From contig DAOOPM010000006.1 in NCBI GenBank assembly GCA_035388225.1, positions 1 to 64,000 of the forward strand: DNA of 64,000 bases, given 5' to 3'. The position numbers and the translations under genes are program-made. Below the pieces are notes generated by a model. The model had not been told where the DNA came from and did no database searches. It saw only the letters and a list, made by a program, of their open reading frames with translations. This DNA comes from SB25 sp029560875 (lineage in GTDB: Bacteria; Bacteroidota; Bacteroidia; Bacteroidales; Tenuifilaceae). Position 1 is the stretch's first letter. Each line of letters begins with the position of its first letter. Of this stretch, positions 1-8,426 are shown in pieces.

Positions 1-86
1 ACCCATTCCATTATAAATTAATATTAATCCGTCCAACTTTTTGGGGTCACTTCATAATCGCGCTTTGTATGATAATTTAACGAGGC

Positions 87-899
87 TTAAATCATTGAAT
101 TTCTAATTTTAGCAACGTTCTCAACAACTGCTTGGAATTGCTCATTTGTAAGTGTGTCGCCCTGAATGGTGTTGTAAACATCAACAATGGGTTGTAGGGT
201 AGCAATCATTTCTGCTATTTCGGCATCGGTTGAGCGAGCGTTCATTAACTCTACAATCTTTGCCAAAGGAGCTTTTTGGTTGGCCATAATTTTTACAAAC
301 TCAACATTGTTGCGGCTTGTTAGGGCAATTTGTGAGGTTAGGTATAAACCTTCAACCCAACTTCCAGTAATTACCATTAACGATAGGTTATCTTTGCCAT
401 TCTCAACAAGATACTTGTATGAATCGTAGAAAGAATCGGTAATGATAAGGATTAATGAATCCTTGTTGTCGATATTCTTCTCAACACGCTCAGCAAGGTC
501 GCGGTTAAATCCAGTGCTGATGTTAAGTTCATCTACCATTTTTTTAGAAACCTTTAGGTAGTTCATGGTTTCCTGCTTCATTTGGTAGGTGGTTGAGTAG
601 GCTAAATCTGCACCAAAAACACCTAAATTAAAGGCTTTTGCTTTCTCAGTAAAATACTTATTGGCATTATCAACAGGGTTGCAGATACTTAAAATATAGC
701 TAGCACCAGCTTTATTAATCATCTGAATAACCTCAAATGATGTAGGAATTGGGTAGTTGGTAACTCCCTCGAAAGCTTGCTCTTTTGAAACGGTTTCTAG
801 CTCTTCTGCTTCTTTAGCTTGTTTTGTTCCACAGCTATTAAGCACTAGTGCAGCTAAGGCGGTTAACGCCACGATGCGAAATGTGTTTTGGATTTTCAT
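87..899 (-). CDS. Predicted lipoprotein of unknown function
   Basis: 270-aa protein. The N-terminus has a basic start, a hydrophobic stretch (about residues 8-21) and a lipobox-like LNSC, so Cys23 is the probable lipidation site and the protein is anchored in the envelope. The rest is mostly helical, with no motif that I recognise. It is transcribed alone, away from dnaG. No function can be assigned; orthologues in related genomes would be the best guide. Confidence 0.8.
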   Translation of the reverse strand: MKIQNTFRIVALTALAALVLNSCGTKQAKEAEELETVSKEQAFEGVTNYPIPTSFEVIQMINKAGASYILSICNPVDNANKYFTEKAKAFNLGVFGADLAYSTTYQMKQETMNYLKVSKKMVDELNISTGFNRDLAERVEKNIDNKDSLILIITDSFYDSYKYLVENGKDNLSLMVITGSWVEGLYLTSQIALTSRNNVEFVKIMANQKAPLAKIVELMNARSTDAEIAEMIATLQPIVDVYNTIQGDTLTNEQFQAVVENVAKIRNSMI

Positions 900-995
900 A
901 TGGGTTTAGTTGAAATAGTTAACGATTTTTGAATTTTGGTAAAGTTAAGAATTCCGTATTTATTAACCAATATTTGAAGAATTTGTTTTTATGCC

Positions 996-2921
996 CTAAA
1001 GAATTACCCTATCTAAATCTTTTGACATTCTATTCATCAAATCGTTTAGTTGGTTTAATTTCGAGAGAATATCATTTATATCATCCTTTTGTTCACTTTT
1101 AAGGTTGGCCAAATCGTCCATTAAACGCTTAATGGCTGTTTTAAGGATTTTACTCTTGTAAACCTGAATTGCCTTGGGAACTGCCCGTTGCAGAAAATCC
1201 TCCTCGTTCTGGTCGCCCCATATTCTGCTGAGTTTATACCTCGATGAAAGTATATCCACCGCCAGTTGACTTATTTGAGTGTCTTGGTGATTGATAAAAT
1301 GTCTATTATCGGTTGTTTTGTTTTCGGTGAGTAGCTTTCCGAACTCATCAAAAATCTTCTTGTAAACAAGGTTTTGGAACTCCAGTTCGTCGTTAAGTAT
1401 TTCATCAATAATATACTGAGCAACAGTAATGGTTATCTCCTGCTCTTCAAAATCGTCGGTTTTGTGATGAAACAGCACTTGCTCGCCCGAATTTAACAGA
1501 AATGCGATAATTTCGCGTTCCTGTTCCTCGCAGAATATACCCGACACATAGGAGGGGAGGCGGGGTGTTTCCTTTTCCCTTATTTCGAACGATTCACGTT
1601 GAATTAGCTGCTCAAACTTCTTTTTGCGCTGATTGGTTACCTCGGTATAAAGCACGTCCTCCTGTATATCCATTATTCGGGAGCACTCCTTGATGTAAAT
1701 GGAGCGAGTAATGGTTTCGGGGATTACGCTTATTGAGCGGACAATATCGTTAATAAGGTTTGCGCGCTGAATGGGGTCGTTCTTTGCTTCATCGAGCAGT
1801 AGTTTTGCCTTGAACTTTATAAAGTCGGTCTCATTCTTATCTACATAGTCCAAAAGTTCGGTTGAACTGTGCGAACGAGAGAAACTGTCGGGGTCTTCGC
1901 CCTCGGGTAAAAGTACAACCTTTACGTTGAGGCCTTCCTCCAGCACTAAGTCAATTCCTCGGAGCGATGCTTTAATACCAGCAGCATCGCCATCGTAAAG
2001 GATTGTTACGTTAGGTGTAAAGCGCTTAATAAGTTTAATTTGGTCGTGCGTGAGCGATGTTCCAGAGCTGGCCACCACGTTCTCAATCCCAGCCTGATGC
2101 ATCGATATAACATCGGTATAACCCTCAACCAGAAAACACTTATTCTCCTGGGTGATAGTTTTTTTTGCCTGATAAATTCCGTAGAGAATCTCACTTTTAT
2201 GGTAAACCTCGCTCTCGGGACTGTTCAGGTACTTGGCTATTTTTTTGTCGGTTTTAAGGGTACGACCACCAAAGCCAATAACGCGCCCGCTTAGGCTATG
2301 GATTGGGAACATAACCCGCCCCATAAACCTGTCGAAAGTGCTGCCATCCTCGCGTTGAATGGTTAAGCCTGTTTTTACAAGATTATCGAGTTTGTAGCCA
2401 TCGTGTATTGCAGAATGCGTGAATGCATCGCGCTGTTCAAGGCAGTAGCCCAGTTGAAATTTCTCTATGGTGTTATTGTGGAATCCCCGTTCCTTAAAGT
2501 AGGCAAGCCCTATATTTTTGCCATCGGAATGTTTGTGGAGCATATCGCTGAAGTACCGCTGAGCATAGGCATTAACAACCATTAGGCTTTCGCGCTCGTT
2601 CTTTTGCTCTATTTCCTCGGGTGTAGCCTCTTTCTCTATAACTTCAATGTTATATTTCTTTGCAAGGAATTTTAAAGCATCAACATATCCAAGATGCTCA
2701 TGCTCCATTATAAAGTTTACAGCATTTCCACCCTTACCACAGCCAAAGCACTTAAAAATTCCTTTTGAAGGGCTTACGGTAAACGAAGGTGTTTTCTCGT
2801 TGTGGAAAGGACAATTCCCCAAATAGTTGACACCACGTTTACGCATGGTAACATAATCCTGAACCACCTCCAGAATATCCGATGCGGCAATTATCCTATC
2901 AACAACGTGTTGGTCAATCAT
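996..2921 (-). CDS. dnaG: DNA primase DnaG
   Basis: 641 aa, the usual size for DnaG. It makes the RNA primers for the replicative polymerase at the fork. The N-terminal CHC2 zinc-binding domain is visible as Cys37-x2-His40 followed by a CFGCG pair at about 58-61. The Toprim catalytic core follows, with FLVEGYTD (about residue 260) and YDGDAAG (about 310). The C-terminal third is divergent, as expected for the helicase-interacting domain. The gene is single, with about 200 nt to the upstream stress-protein gene. Nothing unusual is seen. Confidence 0.97.
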   Translation of the reverse strand: MIDQHVVDRIIAASDILEVVQDYVTMRKRGVNYLGNCPFHNEKTPSFTVSPSKGIFKCFGCGKGGNAVNFIMEHEHLGYVDALKFLAKKYNIEVIEKEATPEEIEQKNERESLMVVNAYAQRYFSDMLHKHSDGKNIGLAYFKERGFHNNTIEKFQLGYCLEQRDAFTHSAIHDGYKLDNLVKTGLTIQREDGSTFDRFMGRVMFPIHSLSGRVIGFGGRTLKTDKKIAKYLNSPESEVYHKSEILYGIYQAKKTITQENKCFLVEGYTDVISMHQAGIENVVASSGTSLTHDQIKLIKRFTPNVTILYDGDAAGIKASLRGIDLVLEEGLNVKVVLLPEGEDPDSFSRSHSSTELLDYVDKNETDFIKFKAKLLLDEAKNDPIQRANLINDIVRSISVIPETITRSIYIKECSRIMDIQEDVLYTEVTNQRKKKFEQLIQRESFEIREKETPRLPSYVSGIFCEEQEREIIAFLLNSGEQVLFHHKTDDFEEQEITITVAQYIIDEILNDELEFQNLVYKKIFDEFGKLLTENKTTDNRHFINHQDTQISQLAVDILSSRYKLSRIWGDQNEEDFLQRAVPKAIQVYKSKILKTAIKRLMDDLANLKSEQKDDINDILSKLNQLNDLMNRMSKDLDRVIL

Positions 2922-3121
2922 TTAATGTGAATTGCATTGTAAAACATAAGGAGTGTAAAGATAGAAAAACCAAAGGTTATTTGGTGAGAAATTTATGAAC
3001 AGAGGCTAATGTTTAAACTACTTAATTGTTTTTAAGTGTTGTTCAAAAAGATTTAGTTTAAGATCTATCACATCTTAAATCCGGAATATGGAAGATTATT
3101 TCTTGTAGTTTATTAAGAAAA

Positions 3122-3985
3122 TTAGTGCCCTCCCCCCTGAGTAATAAAACTTCCAGAGATAGAAATCTCCTTAGGAGTAACGCTAAGAACAGGTATTGGA
3201 CTTTTGCTTAGCATTTGTTGTGCATAGCTGCCCAAAACAAAGTCGCTAAGTGCAATGTTTTGCTCGGTCATTATACTTACCATATCAGCATTAACGTCCA
3301 ATGCGTACTCAATGGTTATATCGGTAATATTGTCGCCACGTAGGCTGGCTGTTTGGAATCGGATATCGCGCTCCTTTAGGTAGTTGCAAACCTGTTTGAT
3401 GTATGCGTTTAGCTTTAGGTCAATCTCGTCGGTTTGGAGAGTGGCAACGCCAATTACATGAACCTCGGCGTTGAAAGCCCTTGCAACCTCTGCTGTTACT
3501 GGAACTTTTTGTCGGGTATCGGTTGTAATATCAATAGGTAGAACTATCTTTTGAATATCGCGGGGCATTGAGCCATGGCGAATTGTTATTACAGGATTAT
3601 CCGTTGCCGAGATAATGCGGAACGCATTGCTACCAATAAAAAACTCCTCGAACCCCGATGCTCCATGTGTAGAGCAGATTATCACAGAATTCTCAAAGGC
3701 GTGAGCCTGATTAACCACCTCGCGGTAAATCTTTCCTTTTTTTACAATGTAGGTAAGGTTTGCGCTTTCGAGCATTTTGGGTGAGTACTCTGCTACCAGT
3801 TCTTCAAATTTCTTTTCGGCACTTTTATGTTCCTCATCAAATCCACCGGGTGTTAAATCGGTAGGGTATTTCTGAACATAAACCATTTGAATATCACAGT
3901 TGAACTTGTTAGCAAAGGTTATTGCTAAACGTAATCCGTTAACAGATTCTTTCGAGAAATCGATTGGAACAATTATGTGCTTCAT
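3122..3985 (-). CDS. Tandem universal stress protein (UspA family)
   Basis: 287 aa with two Usp domains in a row, a common arrangement in Bacteroidota. The first domain begins MKHIIVPIDFSKES and ends with an HGASGFEEFFIGSNA stretch that fits the nucleotide-binding G-x2-G-x9-G(S/T) region. The second begins near residue 147 (KIVLPIDITT) and ends with VLGSYAQQMLSKSPIPVLSV, a more degenerate version. It is a probable cytoplasmic stress or ligand-binding protein with unknown target. It is monocistronic as far as can be seen. Confidence 0.88.
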   Translation of the reverse strand: MKHIIVPIDFSKESVNGLRLAITFANKFNCDIQMVYVQKYPTDLTPGGFDEEHKSAEKKFEELVAEYSPKMLESANLTYIVKKGKIYREVVNQAHAFENSVIICSTHGASGFEEFFIGSNAFRIISATDNPVITIRHGSMPRDIQKIVLPIDITTDTRQKVPVTAEVARAFNAEVHVIGVATLQTDEIDLKLNAYIKQVCNYLKERDIRFQTASLRGDNITDITIEYALDVNADMVSIMTEQNIALSDFVLGSYAQQMLSKSPIPVLSVTPKEISISGSFITQGGGH

Positions 3986-4067
3986 GGCTTAGGTTTTCTG
4001 ATTAGATGAAAGCAAATCTACATTAAATTAAGGAATTAACCCAAAAACTGCAGGAAATTTAAAGCAA

Positions 4068-4095
4068 AATAGCCAGAGATAAGTCTCTGGCTATT
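4068..4095 (-). terminator. Rho-independent terminator of the 4119 lipoprotein operon
   Basis: Perfect 12-bp inverted repeat AATAGCCAGAGA / TCTCTGGCTATT with a 4-nt loop, 23 nt past the stop of the 4119-4631 gene. Read on the minus strand it is followed by a T-rich run. Confidence 0.8.
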
Positions 4096-4118
4096 GTTTT
4101 GACAAAATCTTTAGGCTA

Positions 4119-4631
4119 TTAGAATCCAGCATCCAAGCTCCGGATAATTCCTGCCGCCTCCAATGCTTTTCGTAACGAAGCAACATTAACAGAAACCACT
4201 ACGGCCACTTTATATTCCTTGCCAACGCGAACAATGTCCTCAGCAGCAATAGCGCCATTGCTGGCTATGTTGGCATACTTTAGGTAATCGCCGCCAGTTT
4301 CGAAAAACTTATCGAAATAAGCAGCATTTTCCTGCTGAGCATTAGGATTGTTAACAAGGGCTACTTGTCCAGGAATTCCTGGTTTGCCTGCAAAACCTTT
4401 AAAAGTTACTCCATGAACGGCATTCTTTTTTGCTCTATCCATTGGGAGTTTTGGGTCGCTGGTGTATGTCCATACTTTAACAAGATATGTTCCCTGTGTT
4501 CCTGTAGGCATAGCCTCAAGCTCATACCTGAAACTTTTGGTGTCGGCATCGGCCGCTTTTTTTGATGTTGCACACGATGTGGCAATTAGGGCAACCAAAG
4601 TTAATGTGCCAAAAAATAGTTTAGTTTTCAT
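4119..4631 (-). CDS. Small predicted lipoprotein, unknown function
   Basis: 170 aa. It has a signal sequence of about 20 residues ending in a TSC lipobox, so it is probably a lipoprotein. The mature part has a C-terminal segment that ends in an ALEAAGIIRSLDAGF-type amphipathic helix. It lies 27 nt downstream of the 447-aa secreted protein on the same strand, with a terminator behind it, so the two very likely form an operon and may act together in the envelope. No domain is recognised. Confidence 0.8.
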   Translation of the reverse strand: MKTKLFFGTLTLVALIATSCATSKKAADADTKSFRYELEAMPTGTQGTYLVKVWTYTSDPKLPMDRAKKNAVHGVTFKGFAGKPGIPGQVALVNNPNAQQENAAYFDKFFETGGDYLKYANIASNGAIAAEDIVRVGKEYKVAVVVSVNVASLRKALEAAGIIRSLDAGF

Positions 4632-4658
4632 ATTACATTAGGTTGTTTTAAAGGATTA

Positions 4659-6002
4659 TTATTTTGTTTGTCGGATAAGCATTCCGGGGTAGAATTTTCC
4701 CATGCCCTTAAAGATAGTTTTATCAACTAAAGGAGCAGCGGTAGCTGTACTATCGGCTGCTGCTTCCTCTCCAGCCATATAGCGGTTATCCCATATTGGC
4801 TGGTCAACCCTTACAACGCCTTTTCTTACATACTTAGTTCTACCCTCATCGTCAATGGTTTGTTCAAGCACCTCGTAACGGTCGCCCTTCTCCAGGCCTT
4901 CTTTCAAGCCAATCTTTGCAGATATTGGGTCAACCTCGAAAAGTGGAGTTTTTGTTTTAAACACATCGTGGGCGCGTTGTAGTTTTGCAATAACAGCGTC
5001 AATTGCCTTAACTGTTGCTATGCGTACAAGTTCATCCTCCGATTTTGTTGTAAATATTGACGATTGAAGGTCGGCCCAGGCTTTATCGAATCCTACAAGT
5101 TCAAGTTTAAACAGGTCGGTGCTATCAAATGCCTTTGCACGTTCGGGTGAACTGTCGTAGGAGTCGTTCCACATCTCCTGGTAGAAAACGGCAGCAATAG
5201 AATCGTTCCAACGTAGTTTGTAAAGGTAAGAGTTGGCCTGAATAACATACCCTTTTGATGCTACGTCGGCAGCGGTAGAGCCAATGTCAGCTAATAATTT
5301 CGCGTTCTGCCCGCCAAATTCTTTTAGTAACGATAATCCACGTTTTGCTGCGGCCATAACTTCTTCCTTAGGAATATACTTAAAGCGAGTAACCACAACA
5401 AACGTATTGGAAATTAGCTCTTCGCCGGCATCGGCCAGCATGGCTTTGCCCCTAACGCTGGCTTTTGCAATACTTGCCTGCATTTCGGTAGCATCGTATT
5501 GACCTCTTTCGCCAATTAGGTTCATGTTGAAATTCCCATTTTCGTCTCTGCCATACCACTTGGCAACAATTTGTTGTGGAATTTTATTCTCCTTGAAAAA
5601 TTTTTGAATTATTAATGGCAGATCTTTAGTGTCGGTTGTGTCAACAAGTCCTCCAGTGGTCAAGGAAACCAATGACTTTCCAAAGGCATTACCAGCACCT
5701 TTCTTTTTGGAAATCTTTTCTTCCTCAGGAATTGGATAGTCTTTGGGGTTGAATGAACGAATTGAGAGGTTATGGTCGTTAAACTTTTCCGGAATAGGAG
5801 TGGAGTCGAAGCTTCGTTTTATTGTATCGGCTTTAATAAGTCCGGCATCGTCAAGCATAATTGTGTAAAGAGAACTTCTTCTATAAGATGTACTTTGAAG
5901 TTGTTTGTCATCTTTTTTAATTTCCTGGGCAACCACAGGGGCCAAAGCCATTAATAATATTGTAAAGACTAATGCTTGTTTTACTTTCATAGTATTTTTC
6001 AT
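4659..6002 (-). CDS. Secreted protein of unknown function, Bacteroidota-type
   Basis: 447 aa. The signal peptide spans about residues 8-25 and ends in VVAQ; Met1 and Met5 are both possible starts. The mature protein has no cysteine-based lipobox, so it is probably periplasmic. A helical region around residues 180-250 (ADAGEELISNTFVVVTRFKY) is followed by a long charged segment and a C-terminal part rich in small residues. It is the first gene of a two-gene operon with the 170-aa lipoprotein. No enzymatic motif is seen. Confidence 0.78.
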   Translation of the reverse strand: MKNTMKVKQALVFTILLMALAPVVAQEIKKDDKQLQSTSYRRSSLYTIMLDDAGLIKADTIKRSFDSTPIPEKFNDHNLSIRSFNPKDYPIPEEEKISKKKGAGNAFGKSLVSLTTGGLVDTTDTKDLPLIIQKFFKENKIPQQIVAKWYGRDENGNFNMNLIGERGQYDATEMQASIAKASVRGKAMLADAGEELISNTFVVVTRFKYIPKEEVMAAAKRGLSLLKEFGGQNAKLLADIGSTAADVASKGYVIQANSYLYKLRWNDSIAAVFYQEMWNDSYDSSPERAKAFDSTDLFKLELVGFDKAWADLQSSIFTTKSEDELVRIATVKAIDAVIAKLQRAHDVFKTKTPLFEVDPISAKIGLKEGLEKGDRYEVLEQTIDDEGRTKYVRKGVVRVDQPIWDNRYMAGEEAAADSTATAAPLVDKTIFKGMGKFYPGMLIRQTK

Positions 6003-6127
6003 TAAGTTAGGTTACAATTTTGAACACCAATTTATCAAAAAAAACAAATTGACTCCAAACCGAATGGCCGAATTTTGACAATACATAAATTATTTGGGGT
6101 GTAGTTGTTGATTACTAATGTGAAAAG

Positions 6128-6715
6128 TTAATCCCAGGTAAATTTAACCGAGAAATTTTGTGGGTCTGTACCTTGAGTTTTGTGGAATGTTACGTTTTTG
6201 CAATTTACAAGTTCAAGGGCCTTAATGCACCAACCAATAGTCCTATAATCTAGTATCTCGCTCGATTTATGTAGTTTGGTGGCTGTAAGTATTATAGATT
6301 TTTTATTCACTTCCGATATCTCAGCATCAACAGGCCTGTAGTACATTGAAATAATCCGCTTGGCCGCTTTCATGAGCGACTGGGGACTCGCAACAAGTAA
6401 AAAAACCTTGTAAACACCTTTTAATCCAAAGTCGGCACTAAATTTTCCAACTTCAATTGCTGTTTTTTGCTCATTTCCTCCAAAAAACATATTGGCAATA
6501 GCCTTAAGCGGAGTGTAGTAGTATTTTTCCACATCGAACCAATCCGAGGAGCTAATTACTCCACTGTAAAGCAACTGACAATCGCTAGGGAGTGTGTTAA
6601 ACCAATCATTGTAACGTTCTGGATGTTTTTCTTTCACATACGTTCGGGTCGAAATCAATCCTGTACCCTTAACCTCTATACCGTTCATCGTTGTTGCTTT
6701 TAGTTCTCTATGCAA
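6128..6715 (-). CDS. Conserved hypothetical protein (possible heme-NO-binding/V4R-like fold)
   Basis: 195 aa, soluble, no signal peptide. The layout is a short N-terminal module, a helix pair around residues 60-110, then PQSLMKAAKRIISMYYRP and a C-terminal beta-rich part containing WCIKALELVNCKN. This resembles the small alpha/beta heme-NO-binding/V4R-type proteins, but that is a weak visual impression only. The start could also be Met10 (position 6688). It is divergent from trpS. Confidence 0.7.
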   Translation of the reverse strand: MHRELKATTMNGIEVKGTGLISTRTYVKEKHPERYNDWFNTLPSDCQLLYSGVISSSDWFDVEKYYYTPLKAIANMFFGGNEQKTAIEVGKFSADFGLKGVYKVFLLVASPQSLMKAAKRIISMYYRPVDAEISEVNKKSIILTATKLHKSSEILDYRTIGWCIKALELVNCKNVTFHKTQGTDPQNFSVKFTWD

Positions 6716-6820
6716 TTTAGGTATATTTTTGAATAGATATCTAGGGTTTAATAATATTTATTGAAATTGAAGAGTAGTCGTAATAAATTAATTGCATTTA
6801 GTATGTAACCCATAATTTAG

Positions 6821-6828
6821 TATTTTTG
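6821..6828 (+). promoter_or_regulatory. Bacteroidota -7 promoter box upstream of trpS
   Basis: TATTTTTG matches the TAnnTTTG consensus and sits 19 nt before the trpS start codon. A TTTAG about 19 nt upstream is a weak candidate for the -33 element. Confidence 0.5.
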
Positions 6829-6846
6829 TGACAAATTCTTATTGAT

Positions 6847-7836
6847 ATGGATATTGTACTTAGCGGAATACGCTCTACTGGAAAACTGCATTTGGGTAAC
6901 TATTTTGGTGCTTTGCAGAACTTTGTTAAGATGCAGCACGAGAACAAGTGCTACTTCTTCATTGCCGATTACCATTCACTTACAACACATCCCACCCCTG
7001 AGGATTTGCACGGGAATGTTAAGCAGGTTTTGGCCGAGTATATTGCTTGTGGATTAGACCCGGAAGTATCAACCCTATATATCCAAAGCGATGTTCCTGA
7101 GATTCCTGAACTTTACCTTTTGTTGAATATGAACGCCTATAAAGGTGAGTTGGAGCGCTGTACCTCGTTTAAGGAAAAAATACGTAAACAACCCGACAAC
7201 GTTAATGCTGGATTGCTTACGTACCCAACCCTTATGGCTGCAGATATTCTTATTCACAAGGCGCATAAAGTTCCTGTGGGTAAAGACCAAGAGCAGCATT
7301 TGGAAATGACACGTACATTTGCCAACCGCTTTAACCGCATGTATAATGTGGAGTACTTTCCCGAGCCAGTTGCCTATAATTTTGGTAAAGAGCTAGTTAA
7401 GATACCGGGACTAGATGGGTCTGGCAAAATGGGAAAATCGGAAGGTAATGCAGTTTACCTATCCGATGACGCTGAAACTATCCGCAAAAAAGTTATGAAA
7501 GCCGTTACCGATTCGGGACCAACTCAACCCAACCAAGAGAAACCAGAGGCCATTCAAAATTTATTTACCATAATGAAGGTTGTATCCACACCCGATACCT
7601 ATCAGTTTTTTGAAGATAAGTACAATGCATGCGAAATCCGTTATGGAGATTTGAAAAAACAGTTGGCTGAGGATATAATTAAGGTTACATCTCCAATGCG
7701 CGAGAGAATTGAGGCAATACTTTCCGATGATGCCTATTTGAGGAAAGTGGCAAAAATGGGTGCCGAAAAGGCACGAGCCAGTGCATCGCAAACGATTAAG
7801 GATGTTCGTCAGATTATAGGGTTCAGACAATTTTAA
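6847..7836 (+). CDS. trpS: Tryptophanyl-tRNA synthetase TrpS
   Basis: 329-aa class I aminoacyl-tRNA synthetase charging tRNA-Trp in the cytoplasm. The HIGH-type signature is TGKLHLGNYFG at about residues 10-20, and the KMSKS loop is KMGKSEGN at about 193-200. The length is typical for the bacterial enzyme. ATG at 6847 follows a good -7 promoter box, and a strong terminator lies directly behind the gene. The gene is the last intact core gene before the repeat-rich left edge of the integrated element. Confidence 0.97.
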   Translation: MDIVLSGIRSTGKLHLGNYFGALQNFVKMQHENKCYFFIADYHSLTTHPTPEDLHGNVKQVLAEYIACGLDPEVSTLYIQSDVPEIPELYLLLNMNAYKGELERCTSFKEKIRKQPDNVNAGLLTYPTLMAADILIHKAHKVPVGKDQEQHLEMTRTFANRFNRMYNVEYFPEPVAYNFGKELVKIPGLDGSGKMGKSEGNAVYLSDDAETIRKKVMKAVTDSGPTQPNQEKPEAIQNLFTIMKVVSTPDTYQFFEDKYNACEIRYGDLKKQLAEDIIKVTSPMRERIEAILSDDAYLRKVAKMGAEKARASASQTIKDVRQIIGFRQF

Positions 7837-7841
7837 ATTGG

Positions 7842-7865
7842 AAGCCCCGACTAGGGGCTTTTTTT
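7842..7865 (+). terminator. trpS terminator
   Basis: AAGCCCC / GGGGCTT stem with a 5-nt loop, starting 5 nt after the trpS stop and followed by seven T. Confidence 0.9.
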
Positions 7866-7868
7866 ATG

Positions 7869-7928
7869 CGAGTTCCCCACCTAAATTTTGTTGTGGGTTT
7901 TGGAGTATAGCGCGTAAGTGTAAAACAT
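7869..7928 (-). pseudogene. 5'-end relic of a second GIY-YIG gene
   Basis: About 20 codons that match the start of the intact GIY-YIG gene at 8043-8288 (MFYTYALYSKTHNKI then a TAG in place of the Tyr codon). The relic is interrupted by this nonsense codon and ends after a few more residues. It lies exactly 360 bp from the corresponding part of the intact gene, so it is the remnant of a tandem duplication. Confidence 0.75.
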
Positions 7929-7968
7929 AACAAAAAAGCCCTATTTCTAGGGCTTTTGATTTAGTAGC
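7880..7968. repeat. Direct repeat copy 1 (GIY-YIG 5' end, terminator, tRNA 3' edge)
   Basis: Nearly identical to 8240-8328, at an offset of exactly 360 bp. The repeat covers the first codons of the GIY-YIG gene, its upstream spacer, a terminator hairpin and the 11-bp sequence GATTTAGTAGC (7958-7968). In this copy GATTTAGTAGC continues into tRNA sequence (GGGGACAGG), as in the uninterrupted target. Confidence 0.85.
7932..7957. terminator. Terminator hairpin, copy 1
   Basis: AAAAGCCCTA / TAGGGCTTTT, 10-bp stem with a TTTC loop and flanking A/T runs, so it can work in both directions. On the minus strand it follows the tRNA-like remnant, the place expected of a tRNA terminator. Confidence 0.7.
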
Positions 7969-8045
7969 GGGGACAGGGCCTGTCCGCTAGCCAGCGGAAC
8001 TCGAACCTGTGTCCGCCGGCTGGCGGATATGAGCCCAACTAGCTA
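7965..8045 (-). pseudogene. Broken initiator tRNA-fMet copy
   Basis: Alignable in pieces with the intact tRNA-fMet at 39635-39707: TAGCGGGGACAGG, ACTCGAACCTGTG, TATGAGCCCAAC (anticodon CAT on the minus strand) and part of the D arm. The T stem is split by about 20 nt containing a palindrome, and about 10 nt of the anticodon-arm side are replaced by a second palindrome. The 5' half and acceptor strand are missing, so it cannot form a tRNA. Confidence 0.75.
7983..8027. repeat. Two related 16-nt palindromes inside the tRNA relic
   Basis: TCCGCTAGCCAGCGGA at 7983-7998 and TCCGCCGGCTGGCGGA at 8012-8027: both have a 6-bp stem, a 4-nt loop and the same TCCGC...GCGGA ends. They are GC-rich compared with the neighbourhood and sit precisely where the relic departs from the intact tRNA, so they look like small inserted palindromic units. 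Confidence 0.7.
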
Positions 8046-8288
8046 GGGTTTAATGATGGAGCGGATGAAGAGTCTTCCCTTGGCGGTTTTAAGCTGTTTC
8101 TCCCTAGTCAACGCCTCCTCCTTGGTGCTAAACTCTTCGTGGTAGATGAGTTCCCATGGCTGAAATTTTGCCGTCCAGCCCTTATTCTGGGAATGATTAT
8201 GTGCGCTGAGCCTACTGTTTAGGTCAGATGTGTACCCCACGTAAATTTTGTTGTGGGTTTTGGAGAATAGCGCGTAAGTATAAAACAT
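8043..8288 (-). CDS. Small GIY-YIG nuclease-like protein (UPF0213 type)
   Basis: 81 aa, a minimal GIY-YIG domain: FYTYALFS (GIY strand), KIYVGYT (YIG strand), conserved Arg in LNSRLSAHN, and Glu in LIYHEEFSTKEEA. Free-standing proteins of this size are frequent in Bacteroidota and are often found in repeated copies beside tRNA or rRNA genes; their role is not well established. Here the gene sits next to a tRNA-fMet relic and has a truncated second copy 360 bp away. It lies just outside the left attachment site, so it belongs to the chromosome and not to the element. Confidence 0.88.
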   Translation of the reverse strand: MFYTYALFSKTHNKIYVGYTSDLNSRLSAHNHSQNKGWTAKFQPWELIYHEEFSTKEEALTREKQLKTAKGRLFIRSIIKP

Positions 8289-8291
8289 AAC

Positions 8292-8317
8292 AAAAAAGCC
8301 CTATTTCTAGGGCTTTT
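8292..8317. terminator. Former terminator of tRNA-fMet, now separated from it
   Basis: Same AAAAGCCCTA / TAGGGCTTTT hairpin as copy 1. Without the insertion it would stand directly behind the intact tRNA-fMet on the minus strand. The element has moved it 31 kb away. Confidence 0.75.
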
Positions 8318-8328
8318 GATTTAGTAGC
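8318..8328. other. Left attachment junction (attL)
   Basis: GATTTAGTAGC is identical to 39628-39638. Chromosomal terminator sequence is on its left and element sequence on its right. Large serine recombinases exchange at a short central dinucleotide, so the true crossover is somewhere in these 11 bp. Confidence 0.85.
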
Positions 8329-8425
8329 CAAATCTGGACAATTATCTAACTTGATTATCATTCAAGATGCAGCCAAAGTAATTGATTTTCTTGACAATGC
8401 AAGCCTTGAAGATTTTATTTCTTAA
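8329..8425 (+). pseudogene. Displaced 3' tail of the large serine recombinase gene
   Basis: From the attL core the frame that the recombinase uses in attR stays open: DLVA then KSGQLSNLIIIQDAAKVIDF and so on to TAA at 8423-8425, 32 codons beyond the core. In the excised circle this tail would be joined to the recombinase gene at 39628. In the integrated state it has no start and is not translated with the gene. The open frame is read directly; that it is the native C-terminus is inferred. Confidence 0.65.
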
Positions 8426-8426
8426 A

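Larger units (their letters stand above)
8240..8328. repeat. Direct repeat copy 2
   Basis: Partner of 7880-7968. After GATTTAGTAGC (8318-8328) this copy continues with CAAATCTGG, element sequence, instead of tRNA sequence. That marks the left junction of the insertion. Confidence 0.85.

Noticed and set aside
7965..8045. A functional second tRNA-fMet gene
   Set aside because: The T stem is split, part of the anticodon arm is replaced by a palindrome and the 5' acceptor half is missing; only pieces of tRNA sequence remain.
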